DNA of 64,000 nucleotides from Paractinoplanes ferrugineus (GTDB lineage Bacteria > Actinomycetota > Actinomycetes > Mycobacteriales > Micromonosporaceae): assembly GCF_016862195.1 (NCBI RefSeq), contig NZ_BOMM01000063.1:62001-126000 (forward strand). The letters are read 5' to 3'. Each line of letters starts with the position of its first letter. Position 1 is the stretch's first letter. The position numbers were made by a program, and so were the translations under genes. Shown here piece after piece: positions 37,415 to 47,338 of the stretch. The notes beneath the pieces are model-generated. The model was not told the origin of the DNA. It saw only the letters and a program-made list of their open reading frames with translations, and did no database searches.

Positions 37415-37515
37415 CCCGTCCACTCTAGGGCCGCAAAAGCCAGGCGAGGAAGGTCCCTGGCCCCGCAAGTGCCCAAGCGTTGCACTCGTCACATCGGCGC
37501 CGTCATGCTTGTCGG

Positions 37516-38493
37516 GTGCCGGAACGGATCCACGAGGTAACCGCGTTTCTCGCCGAGGTGCTGACCCCGCGCGCCCCGCTCACCGTCATCGTCGACGGGG
37601 GTGACCACGGCGCCGCCGCCCGGTTCGCCGCGCGGCTCGCCGAAGCGTTCCCGCCGTCCGCCCGCGCCTGGACGGTCGACGCGGTGCTGGGACTCAGCGG
37701 GCCGTCGGGCGGCCGCTCCGACTCGGCGCTCAACGTGCTGGAGCCCGCCGCCGACCGGGTCTTCGTCTATCTACGCGGCCGCTCGACGGCCAACGGCGAG
37801 GGGGAGCGGCGCGCCCAGGTGGTGATCGACCACCACGATCCGCAGTGGCCGGTCATCCGGCACGTGCACCCGCGCCTGGCCGACCGCGAGCGGTGGTATT
37901 TGGCCGAGAGTCGCGCGTTCTTCGCCGTTCGCGCCGCCGGGTGGGACAGGAAGTTCGGCGACGACCTGCCGGCGTACGCGATGGCTGTCGAAACGGCCGC
38001 GCCGCGCCCCGGCGACCTCGCCCTCGACGTGGGTTGCGGCACCGGCCGCGCCCTGCCCGCCCTGGCCGCCGCGGTTGGACCGGGCGGCCGGGTGCTCGGT
38101 CTCGACCTGACCCCCGCGATGCTGCGGGCCGCCCGTGACGCCGGCCGCGACGAGGTGGCCGACCTGGTCATCGCCGACGCGCGCCGGTTGCCCGTGCCCG
38201 ACGCGGCGGCCGGCGTGGTCTTCGCGGCCGGCCTCGTGCATCACCTGCCGAGCCCCAGTGCGGGCCTGACCGAGCTGGCCCGGGTGACCCGGCCCGGCGG
38301 CAAGCTGCTGATCTTCCACCCCACCGGCCGGGCCGCGCTGGCCGCCCGGCACGGTCGCAAGCTGGGCCCGGACGAGACGCTCGACCGGGAGATCCTGACG
38401 CCCCTGCTGGCCGGGGCCGGTTGGCACCTGACCCGCTACGAGGACCAGGAAGATCACTTCCTGGCCCTCGCCGAGCGGATCCGAGCTCAGTAG
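37516..38493 (+). CDS. SAM-dependent methyltransferase fused to degenerate P-loop-like N-terminus
   Basis: 325 residues from a GTG. The C-terminal part (from about 150) is a class I methyltransferase: motif I LALDVGCGTGRALPAL, then VLGLDLTPAML, and VFAAGLVHHLPSP. The first 120 residues (FLAEVLTPRAPLTVIVDGGDHGAAARFAARL, in parts) look like a uridine-kinase-type domain where the P-loop GxxxxGKS/T has been lost (GGDHGAAA). The segment VVIDHHDPQWPVIRHV links the two. Such fusions are uncommon; substrate unknown. Its 3' end overlaps the chemoreceptor gene by 7 bp. Confidence 0.78.
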   Translation: MPERIHEVTAFLAEVLTPRAPLTVIVDGGDHGAAARFAARLAEAFPPSARAWTVDAVLGLSGPSGGRSDSALNVLEPAADRVFVYLRGRSTANGEGERRAQVVIDHHDPQWPVIRHVHPRLADRERWYLAESRAFFAVRAAGWDRKFGDDLPAYAMAVETAAPRPGDLALDVGCGTGRALPALAAAVGPGGRVLGLDLTPAMLRAARDAGRDEVADLVIADARRLPVPDAAAGVVFAAGLVHHLPSPSAGLTELARVTRPGGKLLIFHPTGRAALAARHGRKLGPDETLDREILTPLLAGAGWHLTRYEDQEDHFLALAERIRAQ

Positions 38494-40091
38494 ACGAACC
38501 GCGCCACGGTCACGTTGAGCTCCTGGGACATCCGGGAGAGCTCGGCCGCGGAGCGCTTGGCGTCCTCCACCGAGTCGGCGGTGAGCCGCGCGTTCGAGGC
38601 GACCGTCTCGATGCCGGAGTTGATCTGGATGGTGGCGCCGGCCGCCTCCGCCACGTTCCGGTTCATCTCGGCGGTGGTCGCGCTCTGCTCCTCGACCGCC
38701 GAGGCGATCGTCGTGGTGTAGTCGTTGATCCGGCCGATCACGTCGGCGATCTGCTCGATCGCGGTCACCGCCTGGCCGCTGTCGGCCTGGATCGCCTCGA
38801 CCCGCCGGGAGATGTCCTCGGTCGCCCGCGCCGTCTCCTGGGCCAGGTCCTTGACCTCGCTGGCGACGACGGCGAAGCCCTTGCCCATCTCGCCGGCGCG
38901 GGCCGCCTCGATGGTAGCGTTCAGCGCGAGCAGGTTGGTCTGCTCGGCGATCGCGGTGATCACCTTGATCACGTCGCCGATCTGCCGGCTGGACTCGCCG
39001 AGCGTGGCGATCGTCTGGTTGGTCGCCTCGGCCACCACCACCGCCTCGCCGGCGACCTGGGCGGCCGCGTTCGCGCTCTGGGTGATCTCGGCGATCGCCG
39101 CGCCCATCTCCTCGGAGCCGGCCGCGACGGTGCTCACGCTCTGCGAGACCTCCTCGGAGGCGGTGGACACGGTGCGGGCCTGCGCCGAGGCGTCGTCGGC
39201 GTTCCGGCTGATCTGGTTGGCGATCGTCGAGGTCTCCTCGGCCGCCGCGGCCAGGCTCTGCGACGCCGCGCCGACCGTCGCGATGACGTCGCGGGTCTGC
39301 CGGACGGCGTCGTTCAGCAGGACGGCCATCTGCCCGACCTCGTCCCGCTGGCGGACGTCCGCCTCGACGGTCAGGTCACCCTTGGCGAGGGCGGCGAGCG
39401 AGCGCTTGACCCGTTCGAGCGGGCGCACGATCAGCCGGGCCACGTAGAGGCCGAGGCCCAGGGCCAGCAGGACGCCCACGATCAGCACGATGAGCACCAG
39501 CGTGCGGGCGGTCGAGGCGGCGGCGGCGCTCGTCTCGGCGGCCTGCTTCGCCTCGGCGAGCACGGTGGCGTTCTCGGTGTCGATGGCGTCGGCCGCCGCG
39601 TCGACCAACGGCTTGGCGTCCGAGCGGTAGGCCCGGTAGAACCCGTTGACGTCACCCTTGTCGGCCAGCGGCAGAAGCGTCTGCTCGGCCTCCTGCACCA
39701 GGGCGGCCGACTTGGTGGTGAAGGTCGCGACCGCCTCGGCGTTCGCCGCGAGGGGCTGGTAGGAGGCAATGTCCGCGGACAGGGTCGCCTTCTTCGTGGC
39801 GATTTCGTCGAGCAGGACCTTACGGGTCGCGGTGGACGCCCCGCCGTACTCCAGGTAGCGGGCGCGCAGGCCGTTGAAGGTGCGCTGGGCCGCGGACAGG
39901 CTGGTCAGCGGGGCCACGTCGTCGGTGTAGAGCGACTGGGTGTTCGTGCTGAGCACCTGGAGCTCGAGCATGCCGGTGACGCCGATCGTCACCGCCGCCG
40001 CGGCGGCCACGCTCACACTGGCGATGATCTTGGTGTTGACTCCGAGGTCGGCGAACGTGCGTCGGCGGGTGGCGACGGCGGGGGTCTGCAT
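38487..40091 (-). CDS. Methyl-accepting chemotaxis protein
   Basis: 534 residues. First membrane span at about 24-44, an extracellular four-helix-bundle sensor to about 195, second span near 200-222, HAMP domain, then a long signalling domain. The hairpin tip has EIAEQTNLLALNATIEAARAGE in parts, almost invariant in chemoreceptors. No C-terminal CheR-binding pentapeptide. No che genes are in the window, so its kinase is elsewhere. Confidence 0.92.
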   Translation of the reverse strand: MQTPAVATRRRTFADLGVNTKIIASVSVAAAAAVTIGVTGMLELQVLSTNTQSLYTDDVAPLTSLSAAQRTFNGLRARYLEYGGASTATRKVLLDEIATKKATLSADIASYQPLAANAEAVATFTTKSAALVQEAEQTLLPLADKGDVNGFYRAYRSDAKPLVDAAADAIDTENATVLAEAKQAAETSAAAASTARTLVLIVLIVGVLLALGLGLYVARLIVRPLERVKRSLAALAKGDLTVEADVRQRDEVGQMAVLLNDAVRQTRDVIATVGAASQSLAAAAEETSTIANQISRNADDASAQARTVSTASEEVSQSVSTVAAGSEEMGAAIAEITQSANAAAQVAGEAVVVAEATNQTIATLGESSRQIGDVIKVITAIAEQTNLLALNATIEAARAGEMGKGFAVVASEVKDLAQETARATEDISRRVEAIQADSGQAVTAIEQIADVIGRINDYTTTIASAVEEQSATTAEMNRNVAEAAGATIQINSGIETVASNARLTADSVEDAKRSAAELSRMSQELNVTVARFVY

Positions 40092-40138
40092 ATGCGTCTC
40101 TTCGGTCGCGTATGGCGCCGGATGAGAGGTAGAGGTGT

Positions 40139-41056
40139 TTAAAGGTCGGCTAGTTCCCGCTCGAGCAGGCCGGTCAGATAGTCGTGCCGGCCGTCGGCGC
40201 GCTCGATGCCCCGGCTCGGTCCCTCGGCGATCATCAGCGTGTAGAGGTGCACCCGGTAGAGGGCGAGCCGGACGCGGGCCGAGTCGTCGAACGGCTCGGG
40301 CTGATAGCCGGCCAGGAACGGGTGGTCCGGGACCTCCTCGATGCGGTGGAACAGCGCCGGCGACACGAAGTCGAGCAGCGGATCGCCGTAGAGGTGGCGC
40401 TCGCCGTCGACCAGCCCGGTCAGCGCGCCGTCCGGGCCGACCAGCACGTTGCCGTCCCACAGGTCGAAGTGCAGCAGCGCCGGCCGGGTCACCGCGGCCA
40501 GCACGTCGTGGTGGCGGGCGACGACCCCGTCCAGTGCGGGCAGCGGCACGTCCCAGTCGGCGGCGTCGGCCCGCAGGTCGTCGATGATCGCGGCGAACGC
40601 GGTCGGCCAGTCGTCGCCCCTGGCCCGCTCGCCGGTGTAGCCGAAGTGGCGGCCGGTGATCGTGTGCACCCGGCGGATCGCGGCGCCGAGCTCGGTGCGG
40701 GCGCGGACCGAGTCGTGGCCCGCCAGCGGCGAGCCGGGCAGCATCGACGTGATGATCCAGCCCGGCTCGACGGCCAGCACCTCGGGCACCGGCACACCGG
40801 GCGCCCCCGCGGCCACCGACGCGAAGTAATCCGCCTCGGCCGGGATCAGCCCGGCCTCGTACCGGAGCAGGCGAGCCGTCGCCGGCGGCGCCACCTTGAC
40901 CACCACCGGCCGCCCGTCGGCCAGGTCCGCCCGCCAGACCGAGGCGAACGTGCCCCCGCTGAGCTCCTCGGCGCCGGCCAGGCCGGCGCCGAGACCCCGC
41001 GAGACGATGGCGGCGATGTCCGTCTCGGACAGCACGGGCTGGGTGGGGCTACGCAT
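40139..41056 (-). CDS. Fructosamine-kinase/APH-like phosphotransferase
   Basis: 305 residues. The kinase fold shows VVVKVAPP with the ATP-binding Lys, the catalytic loop LLHFDLWDGNVLV (Asp and Asn of the HxDxxxxN motif) and the metal-binding Asp region LVDGERHLYGDPLLD. The closest family by pattern is fructosamine kinase, which repairs glycated amines, but aminoglycoside-type or other small-molecule kinases are possible. Confidence 0.83.
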   Translation of the reverse strand: MRSPTQPVLSETDIAAIVSRGLGAGLAGAEELSGGTFASVWRADLADGRPVVVKVAPPATARLLRYEAGLIPAEADYFASVAAGAPGVPVPEVLAVEPGWIITSMLPGSPLAGHDSVRARTELGAAIRRVHTITGRHFGYTGERARGDDWPTAFAAIIDDLRADAADWDVPLPALDGVVARHHDVLAAVTRPALLHFDLWDGNVLVGPDGALTGLVDGERHLYGDPLLDFVSPALFHRIEEVPDHPFLAGYQPEPFDDSARVRLALYRVHLYTLMIAEGPSRGIERADGRHDYLTGLLERELADL

Positions 41057-41066
41057 GCTGGTGAAT

Positions 41067-41876
41067 CTAGACGGTCACCGGCTGCCCGAATCGCCCGCCG
41101 AGCGTGTGCTCGCTGAAGGCGCGGTAGCGCGCCAGCTCGATGAACAGCCAGCCGAGGCTGATCAGACCCAGGATGATGTACGCCCACAGCCCGCTGAACG
41201 TGTCCCAGCAGGTGTGCAACGCGACCGCCCCGACGAAGGTGAGCAGGAACTGGACCAGTCGTTTGCCGCTCGGGGCGGCGATCAGGGCCCACAGCGCGCC
41301 CGCGGTCAGCCCGGTCCACGCGGTGTGCCCGGCCGGCGAGGTCAGGCCGCGTACGAACAGCGTCTCCTCGACGTCGCCGATGTTGCCCTGGGAGGAGAGC
41401 AACGCGGTGAACGCGTACCCCATGGTCTCGAGCGCGGCGAACCCCATGCCCGACGCCACCCCGATGATCAGCCCGTCCGACGGCAGTCGGCGCTGATGCC
41501 GCGACAGGATCCAGAAGAGCAGCACGACCGGCACGATCAGCTTCGCCGACTCCTCGATGACCGCGACCAGCACCATCGGCAGCACGCCGAGCCCGCGCAA
41601 GGTGTTGTACTCCAGCGTGCCGGCCACCACGATGCCGATCACCCCACCGAAGAACGCCGCCGTGACCAGCGCCGACGCCGGCACCTCCCAGCGCCCGGTG
41701 CGCGCCTGCGCGAAGGTGAGGAAGGAGAGCGGCACGACCGTCGCGCCGAGCAGGATGAGGGCAGGGACGAAGTTGGGGTTCTGCGTGTGGACCAGGGTCC
41801 GCAACACCACGACATAGAGAATCAGCCCGGTGATCAGGACACCGAGCCACGCCCACCGGCGAGAACGATCGCGCAT
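41067..41876 (-). CDS. PrsW-family intramembrane metalloprotease
   Basis: 269 residues, about eight spans. The family's catalytic EExxK motif appears as VIEESAKLIVP near residue 95, and further conserved polar positions are in ALETMGYAF and GAVALHTCWD, where Glu and His contribute to the metal site. PrsW-type proteases cleave membrane proteins such as anti-sigma factors. The ATG at 41876 was preferred over an upstream GTG because spans begin right after it. Confidence 0.88.
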   Translation of the reverse strand: MRDRSRRWAWLGVLITGLILYVVVLRTLVHTQNPNFVPALILLGATVVPLSFLTFAQARTGRWEVPASALVTAAFFGGVIGIVVAGTLEYNTLRGLGVLPMVLVAVIEESAKLIVPVVLLFWILSRHQRRLPSDGLIIGVASGMGFAALETMGYAFTALLSSQGNIGDVEETLFVRGLTSPAGHTAWTGLTAGALWALIAAPSGKRLVQFLLTFVGAVALHTCWDTFSGLWAYIILGLISLGWLFIELARYRAFSEHTLGGRFGQPVTV

Positions 41877-42051
41877 GGCCAAAGTCTTTTTGCCGGGGGC
41901 GCTCCCGTCAATCGGTGATCGCCTCGTTCTGCTCTCGATACACCTGTGCGTGGTGCAACAGTTGCCATCAGCAATAAAATGACTGCCGCGGACACCGGCG
42001 CTCCGGTTCGATACAGTCACGGTCCACTTTTTCGAACAGGGACCGTGTCAC

Positions 42052-42819
42052 ATGGAAGAGCAAAGCCCTCAGCCGCCCGCCGGCGGCACCGAGCCGGCGG
42101 GACGGGCCAAGGCCCGGCCGTGGATGGTCGTGGTGGCGGCGGTGGCCGGGGTGCTGCTCTGCGGGGGTGGCGGGGCGTTCGCCGTCACCCGGGTGGTGGC
42201 GTTCGGGGCCGAGCGGGACGAGGCGGGCCGGGCCGGGCCGGCCGGCGTGGCCTCGGTGCCGTCGGCGCCGCCGGTGGGGGCGTCGCCCGGAGCGTCGGCC
42301 ACCCCGGTGGGGCCGCGGGCCGGCGCCGGTGCGGTTCGTGGCGACGACGATCTCGGCCGGGTCTGCGACGGGTGGTTCTACCCGACGTCGCCCAGGTTCG
42401 CCGGTAAGGCGCCGCACCAGATCACAGTCGGGGTGGTCGATTCGAAGGCGCTGCCCAGCCGGCACGTCAAGTCGTCGGTCGACGTGCCCGACCTGCGGAA
42501 CTGGCGGGCCTGGACCCCGGCCGACCCGGCCCGGACCCAGCTGGTCGGCTGTGTCGACCTGGCCGGCGTCGGGGAGACGGTGCGGACCTGCAAGTTCGAC
42601 GACCCGGAGCCGAAGACGCCGGCGCTCCGGAAGGCGACCTACCGGGTCCGGCTCTTCGAGACGGCCACCGGCCGGAAGCTGCTCGACAAGTCGGCGGTCG
42701 ACGGCGCCGACCAGGACTGCCCGAGCGTGGCCTTCCTGGTGGGCGGGGAGCCGCTGGCGTCGACGGTGAGCGACCGGCAGCTGTACGAGCTGTTCCGCCC
42801 GTACGTCATGCGGAAATAG
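42052..42819 (+). CDS. Single-span membrane protein of unknown function
   Basis: 255 residues. A Pro/Gly-rich cytoplasmic tail, one span at about 25-50 (WMVVVAAVAGVLLCGGGGAF), a disordered Ala/Ser/Pro stretch to about 95, and an extracellular domain with CDGWFYPTSPRF, LVGCVDLAG, TCKFDD and DQDCPSVAF. Four well-spaced Cys suggest two disulfides. No family recognised. Divergent from the PrsW gene. Confidence 0.7.
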   Translation: MEEQSPQPPAGGTEPAGRAKARPWMVVVAAVAGVLLCGGGGAFAVTRVVAFGAERDEAGRAGPAGVASVPSAPPVGASPGASATPVGPRAGAGAVRGDDDLGRVCDGWFYPTSPRFAGKAPHQITVGVVDSKALPSRHVKSSVDVPDLRNWRAWTPADPARTQLVGCVDLAGVGETVRTCKFDDPEPKTPALRKATYRVRLFETATGRKLLDKSAVDGADQDCPSVAFLVGGEPLASTVSDRQLYELFRPYVMRK

Positions 42820-42879
42820 GAATTGTGAGGAGGATGACCGGGCGGAATCTCGCGCGGGCCGGCGGACTTGTCACCAGTC

Positions 42880-43707
42880 GTGGCAAAGACTGAGACTCCC
42901 ACCCAGCTGCCCGCCGTCGATCTTTCCCCGGGGGAACTGATCCCCCGGGGGCGCCGTTTTCGCATCGTGCTCGTGCTCGGGTTCCTGACCGCGCTCGGAC
43001 CGCTCACGATCGACATGTACCTTCCGTCGCTGCCGACGATCACCACCGACCTGCACGCGAGCGCGGCCTCGGTGCAGCTCACGCTGACCGGCACGCTCAT
43101 CGGGCTGGCGCTCGGGCAGCTGATCGTGGGGCCGCTCTCCGACTCGCTCGGCCGGCGGTTGCCGCTGCTGGCCGGCATCGCGGTGCACATCCTCGCGTCG
43201 GTGCTGTGCGTGATCGCGCCCAACCTGCCCCTCCTCGGCACGCTTCGGGTGCTGCAGGGGCTCGGCGCGGCGGCGGCCTCCGTGGTCGCGATGGCGATCG
43301 TGCGTGACCTGTTCAACGGGCTGGCGGCGGCCCGGCTGTTCTCCCGGCTGATGCTTGTCGTCGGGGTGGCGCCGATCCTCGCGCCGACCGTCGGTGGACT
43401 GGTTCTGGAGTGGACGTCCTGGCACGGCGTGTTCGTGGTGCTGACCGTGATCGGCGTCGTGCGGCTGGCGGCGACCGCGCTCGTGCTGCCGGAAACACTG
43501 CCGCCGGCGGCCCGGCGCGGCGGCCAGGTGCTGCGCGACTACGGGCGGATGTTCACCGACCGGGCCTACGTCGGCCTGATCCTGGTGGCCGGGTTCGCCT
43601 TCTCGGCGCTCTTCGCCTACGTCAGCGGCTCCAGCTTCGTGAAGGATTTCAAAGTGCAGAAGCTCGCCGGGCCGCGGGCATGGGGGCTGGCGGCCGCCAG
43701 CGCCTGA
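42880..43707 (+). pseudogene. Bcr/CflA-type MFS exporter, 3' truncated
   Basis: From a GTG start the protein matches the full-length paralog at 44606-45889 over about 250 residues (shared FLTALGPLTIDMYLP, VLQGLGAAAA, FSRLMLVVGVAPILAPT), then changes abruptly after FAYVSGSSFV into about 20 unrelated residues and stops. The paralog has 427 residues and goes on for five more spans. An MFS protein cut after span seven is very unlikely to work. The break near 43640 marks the left edge of accessory DNA. Confidence 0.75.
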
Positions 43708-43850
43708 TCTGAGCTGGGGCGAGCGCTGGAAGACACCCCTCCCGGCAGGTATTGGGGCTTGACCAAACGCAACGTGCTTGCGCGACGGGTAGAGGAGCCG
43801 GCGACAGTGAATATTTTCCGTGTTTGACCTAATACATCAACATCAAGCCC

Positions 43851-44516
43851 GTGCATTTCGTAATCACGCCGACACCCAGCGCGTCGACCGCCTCGTTTCC
43901 CCTCTCCTCGCTCGCCCCTGGTTCAACACACCAGGCCCCATCGGCTACTCCGGCTTCCTCGCCGAGCATGCCTGCCATTACTGGGAGCGTAGGCGTACCG
44001 ACGACCGCTCCCGTACACATCGTCGAGGACAGCACTACGAACCCGTGGGACGTCGCGGCGGTCACCTCGGGTGTATTGATCGGGCTGATCTCGCTCGCAA
44101 TAGCGGGATGGGCACTCAAGAAGTCGAACGACGCGCAGAACGCGATCGGGGCTGAGCGGCGCCGGACGTTCGAGCTGGAAGTACTTCGCGAGCTGATCAT
44201 GTCGTTCGACGACAACGCCGAACGCTGGCCGAAGATCGCGGACGCCCCGATCCTCCTCGATCTGCAATTCGGCGGGCGTCTCGCGTTACTACCGCCGTAC
44301 GAATTGCCCCAGTGGCGGAAGATCGCCAAACTCGCGAACGTCGAGGACGTCGCCGAAGCAGTTGGCATCGAGCGCGGTAAGGCAGTGAAGTGGAACGTCC
44401 AGTCTGACCGGCAGTTTCCGAGTCCGTCGCCCGAGCTCCTGCTCGCCCTCCGCAAGGCAATGTACGACGACGTAATTTCCGCGATCGAACGTCGCATGAA
44501 CGACCGCGACAGCTAG
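43851..44516 (+). CDS. Hypothetical single-span protein in accessory DNA
   Basis: 221 residues from a GTG. A Ser/Thr/Pro-rich N-terminus of about 65 residues, one span at about 73-92 (SGVLIGLISLAIAGWAL), then a charged helical domain with ERRRTFELEVLRELIMSFDD and a C-terminal part LLLALRKAMYDDVISAIERR. Codon use is less GC-biased than that of the neighbours, which supports recent gain. No family recognised. It is followed by a strong terminator. Confidence 0.68.
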   Translation: MHFVITPTPSASTASFPLSSLAPGSTHQAPSATPASSPSMPAITGSVGVPTTAPVHIVEDSTTNPWDVAAVTSGVLIGLISLAIAGWALKKSNDAQNAIGAERRRTFELEVLRELIMSFDDNAERWPKIADAPILLDLQFGGRLALLPPYELPQWRKIAKLANVEDVAEAVGIERGKAVKWNVQSDRQFPSPSPELLLALRKAMYDDVISAIERRMNDRDS

Positions 44517-44541
44517 AAAGCGACGGACCCAGCGGGCTCAC

Positions 44542-44580
44542 GATACGCCCGCTCCTACTCAAATGAGGAGCGGGCGTATC
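44542..44580 (+). terminator. Bidirectional terminator
   Basis: GATACGCCCGCTCCT and AGGAGCGGGCGTATC form a perfect 15-bp stem around a 9-base loop. It lies between the convergent hypothetical gene and the full-length Bcr/CflA exporter gene. Confidence 0.9.
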
Positions 44581-44605
44581 ACGGTCGCGAGGATTCCGAG
44601 AAACT

Positions 44606-45889
44606 TTAGTGGGCGACAGCCACGACGACCGTTTCCGGCTGCTCGGCGGGAAGCCGGTGCGGTTGGACGACGAGGAAGCAGACGAGGGTGGCGGCGAGCA
44701 TGCCACCGAACACCACGACTGCCATGGCGACCGCGCCGACGCCGAGGATGCCGACCAGGGGTGCGGCGAGGGCTCCGACGCCGAATTGGACGGCGCCGAG
44801 CAGGGCTGCGGCGGTGCCGGCTGCTTCACCGTGGCGGGACAGGGCGAGGGCGGGGGCGTTGGGCATGGCGAGTCCGACCATGGCCAGGACCAGCCAGAGC
44901 GGGATCAGGATGCCGACCAGGCCGCCTGTTTTGGTGGCGGCGAGGATCAGCAGCACGAGGCCGAAGCCGAGCCCAGCGACCAGGGAACCGGCGAGGATTT
45001 GCTGGGGTGTCCAACGGCGCAGTAGCCGCACATTGAACTGGGTGGCGCCGATCAGACCCACAGCGCCGCCGGCGAACACGTAGGCGAACTGTTGTTCGCT
45101 GAGGCCGAAGCCGTCTTGCAAAACGTAGGATGAGCCGCTGACGTAGGCGAACAGGGCGGCCATCGCGAGGCCGGCGACCAGGATCAGCCCTAAGTACACC
45201 CGGTCGGTCAGCAGCCTTCCGTAGTCACGGACGGTGCCGGTGATCCCGCCGTTGCGCCGACGCTCGGACGGCAGGGTCTCAGGCAGCACGATTGCAGTGG
45301 CCGCCAGGATCGCGGCGGCGGCGACGGTGAGCACGACGAACACGCCGCGCCACGAGGTGAACTGCAGTGTTTGTCCGCCGATGGTGGGGGCGAGAATCGG
45401 GGCGACGCCGACCACGAGCATCAGCCGGGAGAACAGTTTCGCGGCGGCGAATCCGCTGAACAGGTCGCGGACGATCGCCATCGCTACCACTGCGGCTGCG
45501 GCTGCGCCGAGGCCCTGCAGCACGCGCAGGGAGCCGAGGATCGCGAGGTTCGGTGCGATCACGCACAGCAGTGAGGCGATCAGGTGCACGCCGACGCCGG
45601 CGAGTAGCGGCGCCCGCCGTCCCGCGGCGTCGGACAGCGGGCCGATCAGCAGCTGTCCCAGGGCTAGGCCGACGAGGGTGCCGGTCAGGGTGAGCTGAAC
45701 GGCGGCCGGGGTGGCTCCGAAGTCTTCGGTGATGGTGGGTAGCGCGGGCAGGTACATGTCGATGGTGAGCGGACCGAGCGCGGTGAGGAAGCCGAGCACG
45801 AGGACAATCCGGAAGCGTCGTCCCGAGGGGAGCAGCTCTCCCGGAGAAGGGTCGGCTTCGGGCGGGGTTACGGTGCGAGTCTCAGCCAC
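44606..45889 (-). CDS. Bcr/CflA family MFS drug exporter
   Basis: 427 residues from a GTG with twelve predicted spans. The N-terminal motif FLTALGPLTIDMYLPALPTI and the MFS loop motif GPLSDAAGRRAPLL identify the Bcr/CflA (bicyclomycin, chloramphenicol, florfenicol) subgroup. It is inverted relative to its truncated paralog 0.9 kb to the left and nearly identical to it in several stretches. Likely expels hydrophobic antibiotics. Confidence 0.9.
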   Translation of the reverse strand: MAETRTVTPPEADPSPGELLPSGRRFRIVLVLGFLTALGPLTIDMYLPALPTITEDFGATPAAVQLTLTGTLVGLALGQLLIGPLSDAAGRRAPLLAGVGVHLIASLLCVIAPNLAILGSLRVLQGLGAAAAAVVAMAIVRDLFSGFAAAKLFSRLMLVVGVAPILAPTIGGQTLQFTSWRGVFVVLTVAAAAILAATAIVLPETLPSERRRNGGITGTVRDYGRLLTDRVYLGLILVAGLAMAALFAYVSGSSYVLQDGFGLSEQQFAYVFAGGAVGLIGATQFNVRLLRRWTPQQILAGSLVAGLGFGLVLLILAATKTGGLVGILIPLWLVLAMVGLAMPNAPALALSRHGEAAGTAAALLGAVQFGVGALAAPLVGILGVGAVAMAVVVFGGMLAATLVCFLVVQPHRLPAEQPETVVVAVAH

Positions 45890-46429
45890 ACCTCAGCGCA
45901 AGTCGTTGCTTGCTCAGTTTCTTCCTCCCGGACCCATCATGGTAATAACGGTCACAAGACCGGGAGTATGGCCTCCTAGCAGCTGATATTCCGCTTGCGC
46001 TGCCGCCGCTGGACTTCTCCGCGCGCCGTCTGGGTGATCGCAGCGGTCAAGATGTCGTGGCGAGCACGGGCTCGGTTCATTTCCCGCCGGGGCGGATCTT
46101 GTCTGGCTCGTGATTGCTGTACGTCGTTATGACCCGCGCCCGCCACCAAGCCCACATCGTCGTTCCAGCAACGCCTCACCCGTTGTGGCGACCTCTCGTC
46201 GAGGCCTGCGAGACGAGCCTGGCGGTCATTCAAGCTCCCGGATCGGGCTAGTCGGCAGTCAGTTCGCGCTCCGGTCGACCACATCCGAGCCCGGCGGTTC
46301 AAGGGTGAGTCTGCCCCCGCTAGCGGCAGCCCCGCCGCCTCTCTACTCGGCGGTTGCGTTCAGGCGGCAACTAGTGGCCGGGCCGGGACCCTTCGGTGGT
46401 CGAATCGTTCGGCGACGGTGGCTGATCGC
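45890..46429 (+). other. 540-bp stretch without a recognisable gene
   Basis: Short open frames on both strands give Arg-rich sequences with no family resemblance and no ribosome site. The stretch contains the promoter side of the exporter gene and the 3' flank of the ligase fragment. Composition is slightly less GC-rich than its surroundings, as in decayed accessory DNA. Confidence 0.5.
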
Positions 46430-47275
46430 CTACGGCTGCCACGGCTCCACGTCAGCAGTATTGAGGTCGGCGCGGATGCGCAGGTACCGGACGGGATGGC
46501 GGTATCGGCCCTGGTCGTACGCCTGGTCGACCACGATCTCGGCGATCAGCAACGGCTTGACTTGGACGTAGGGCTGTGGCTCGCGTCGATCGAGCTGGCC
46601 GATCCAGGCCGCGGGCAGCGGCTGCGGCCACGGGTGGGCGCCGGTCGGAGTGGTGAGCAGTTGGGCGATCTCCTGGCGCTGGCTCAGCGCGAGCGGCACG
46701 GTCCGGGCGATGTAGCGCAGCCGGCGGCTGCGGCCGTCGATGCGGCCGAGCAGCAGGGCCCGCGGGTCTTCGAGGGCACCGGTGATCCCGCCGACGATCG
46801 CCTCGACGGTGACCCTTCTCTTGTATTTCCACCAGGAGGATCCCTGGCCGCCGACGCGATAGACCGAGGCCAGGTCCTTGACGACCAGGCCCTCGGCGCC
46901 GGTCACGCCGAGCTCGTCGAACCAGGTGCGGGCCAGCTCGACGTCGAGGGTCTGCGGGCATAGCGTCAGGGTGGGCGGCGCGTCGGTGAGCAGGTCCTCG
47001 AGTCGCGACCGCCGCTGGCGCAGCGGCAGGCCGGTGAGATCGTCTCCGGCGTCGGCGAGCACGTCGAACAACACGAGGTTCGCCGGCCGGGCTACGGCCT
47101 CACGGGCAAGGCGGCGCCCGGCGGTGATCCGGCCCAGCAGTGCCGGGAACACCGTGCTGCCCGCCTCGGTGTCAAAAATGACAAGCTCGCCGTCGACCAC
47201 GGTGCCCGGCGGCAAGCTCTCGCGTACCGCGGTGGCGACATCTGCTGGCAACGTCGGATATCGGAAGTACAGGAG
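46430..47275 (-). pseudogene. ATP-dependent DNA ligase, 3' part (about 280 residues)
   Basis: The reading frame holds ligase motif III (VVDGELVIFD), motif IV (GAEGLVVKDL) and motif V (SSWWKYKRR), then the OB-fold domain to its normal end. The nucleotidyl-transferase motif I with the catalytic Lys is absent. It is found instead on the same strand 7.7 kb away at 54941-55131. The two parts added together give about 340 residues, the usual size of LigC-type or LigD-ligase-domain enzymes. A TTG at 47251 could restart translation, but the product would be inactive. Confidence 0.8.
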
Positions 47276-47338
47276 TTGAAAGCGTGATGGCCGTGCCGAC
47301 TCGGGTGGTGCTTAGCTACGGGCTACCGGATGGAGTTC

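Noticed and set aside
45976..46571. Open frames of 108 and 153 residues before the ligase fragment
   Set aside because: Arg-rich, no ribosome site, no family resemblance, overlapping each other on opposite strands.
46430..47251. Functional short ligase starting at TTG 47251
   Set aside because: It lacks motif I with the AMP-accepting Lys, so it cannot seal DNA; the missing part is identifiable 7.7 kb away.
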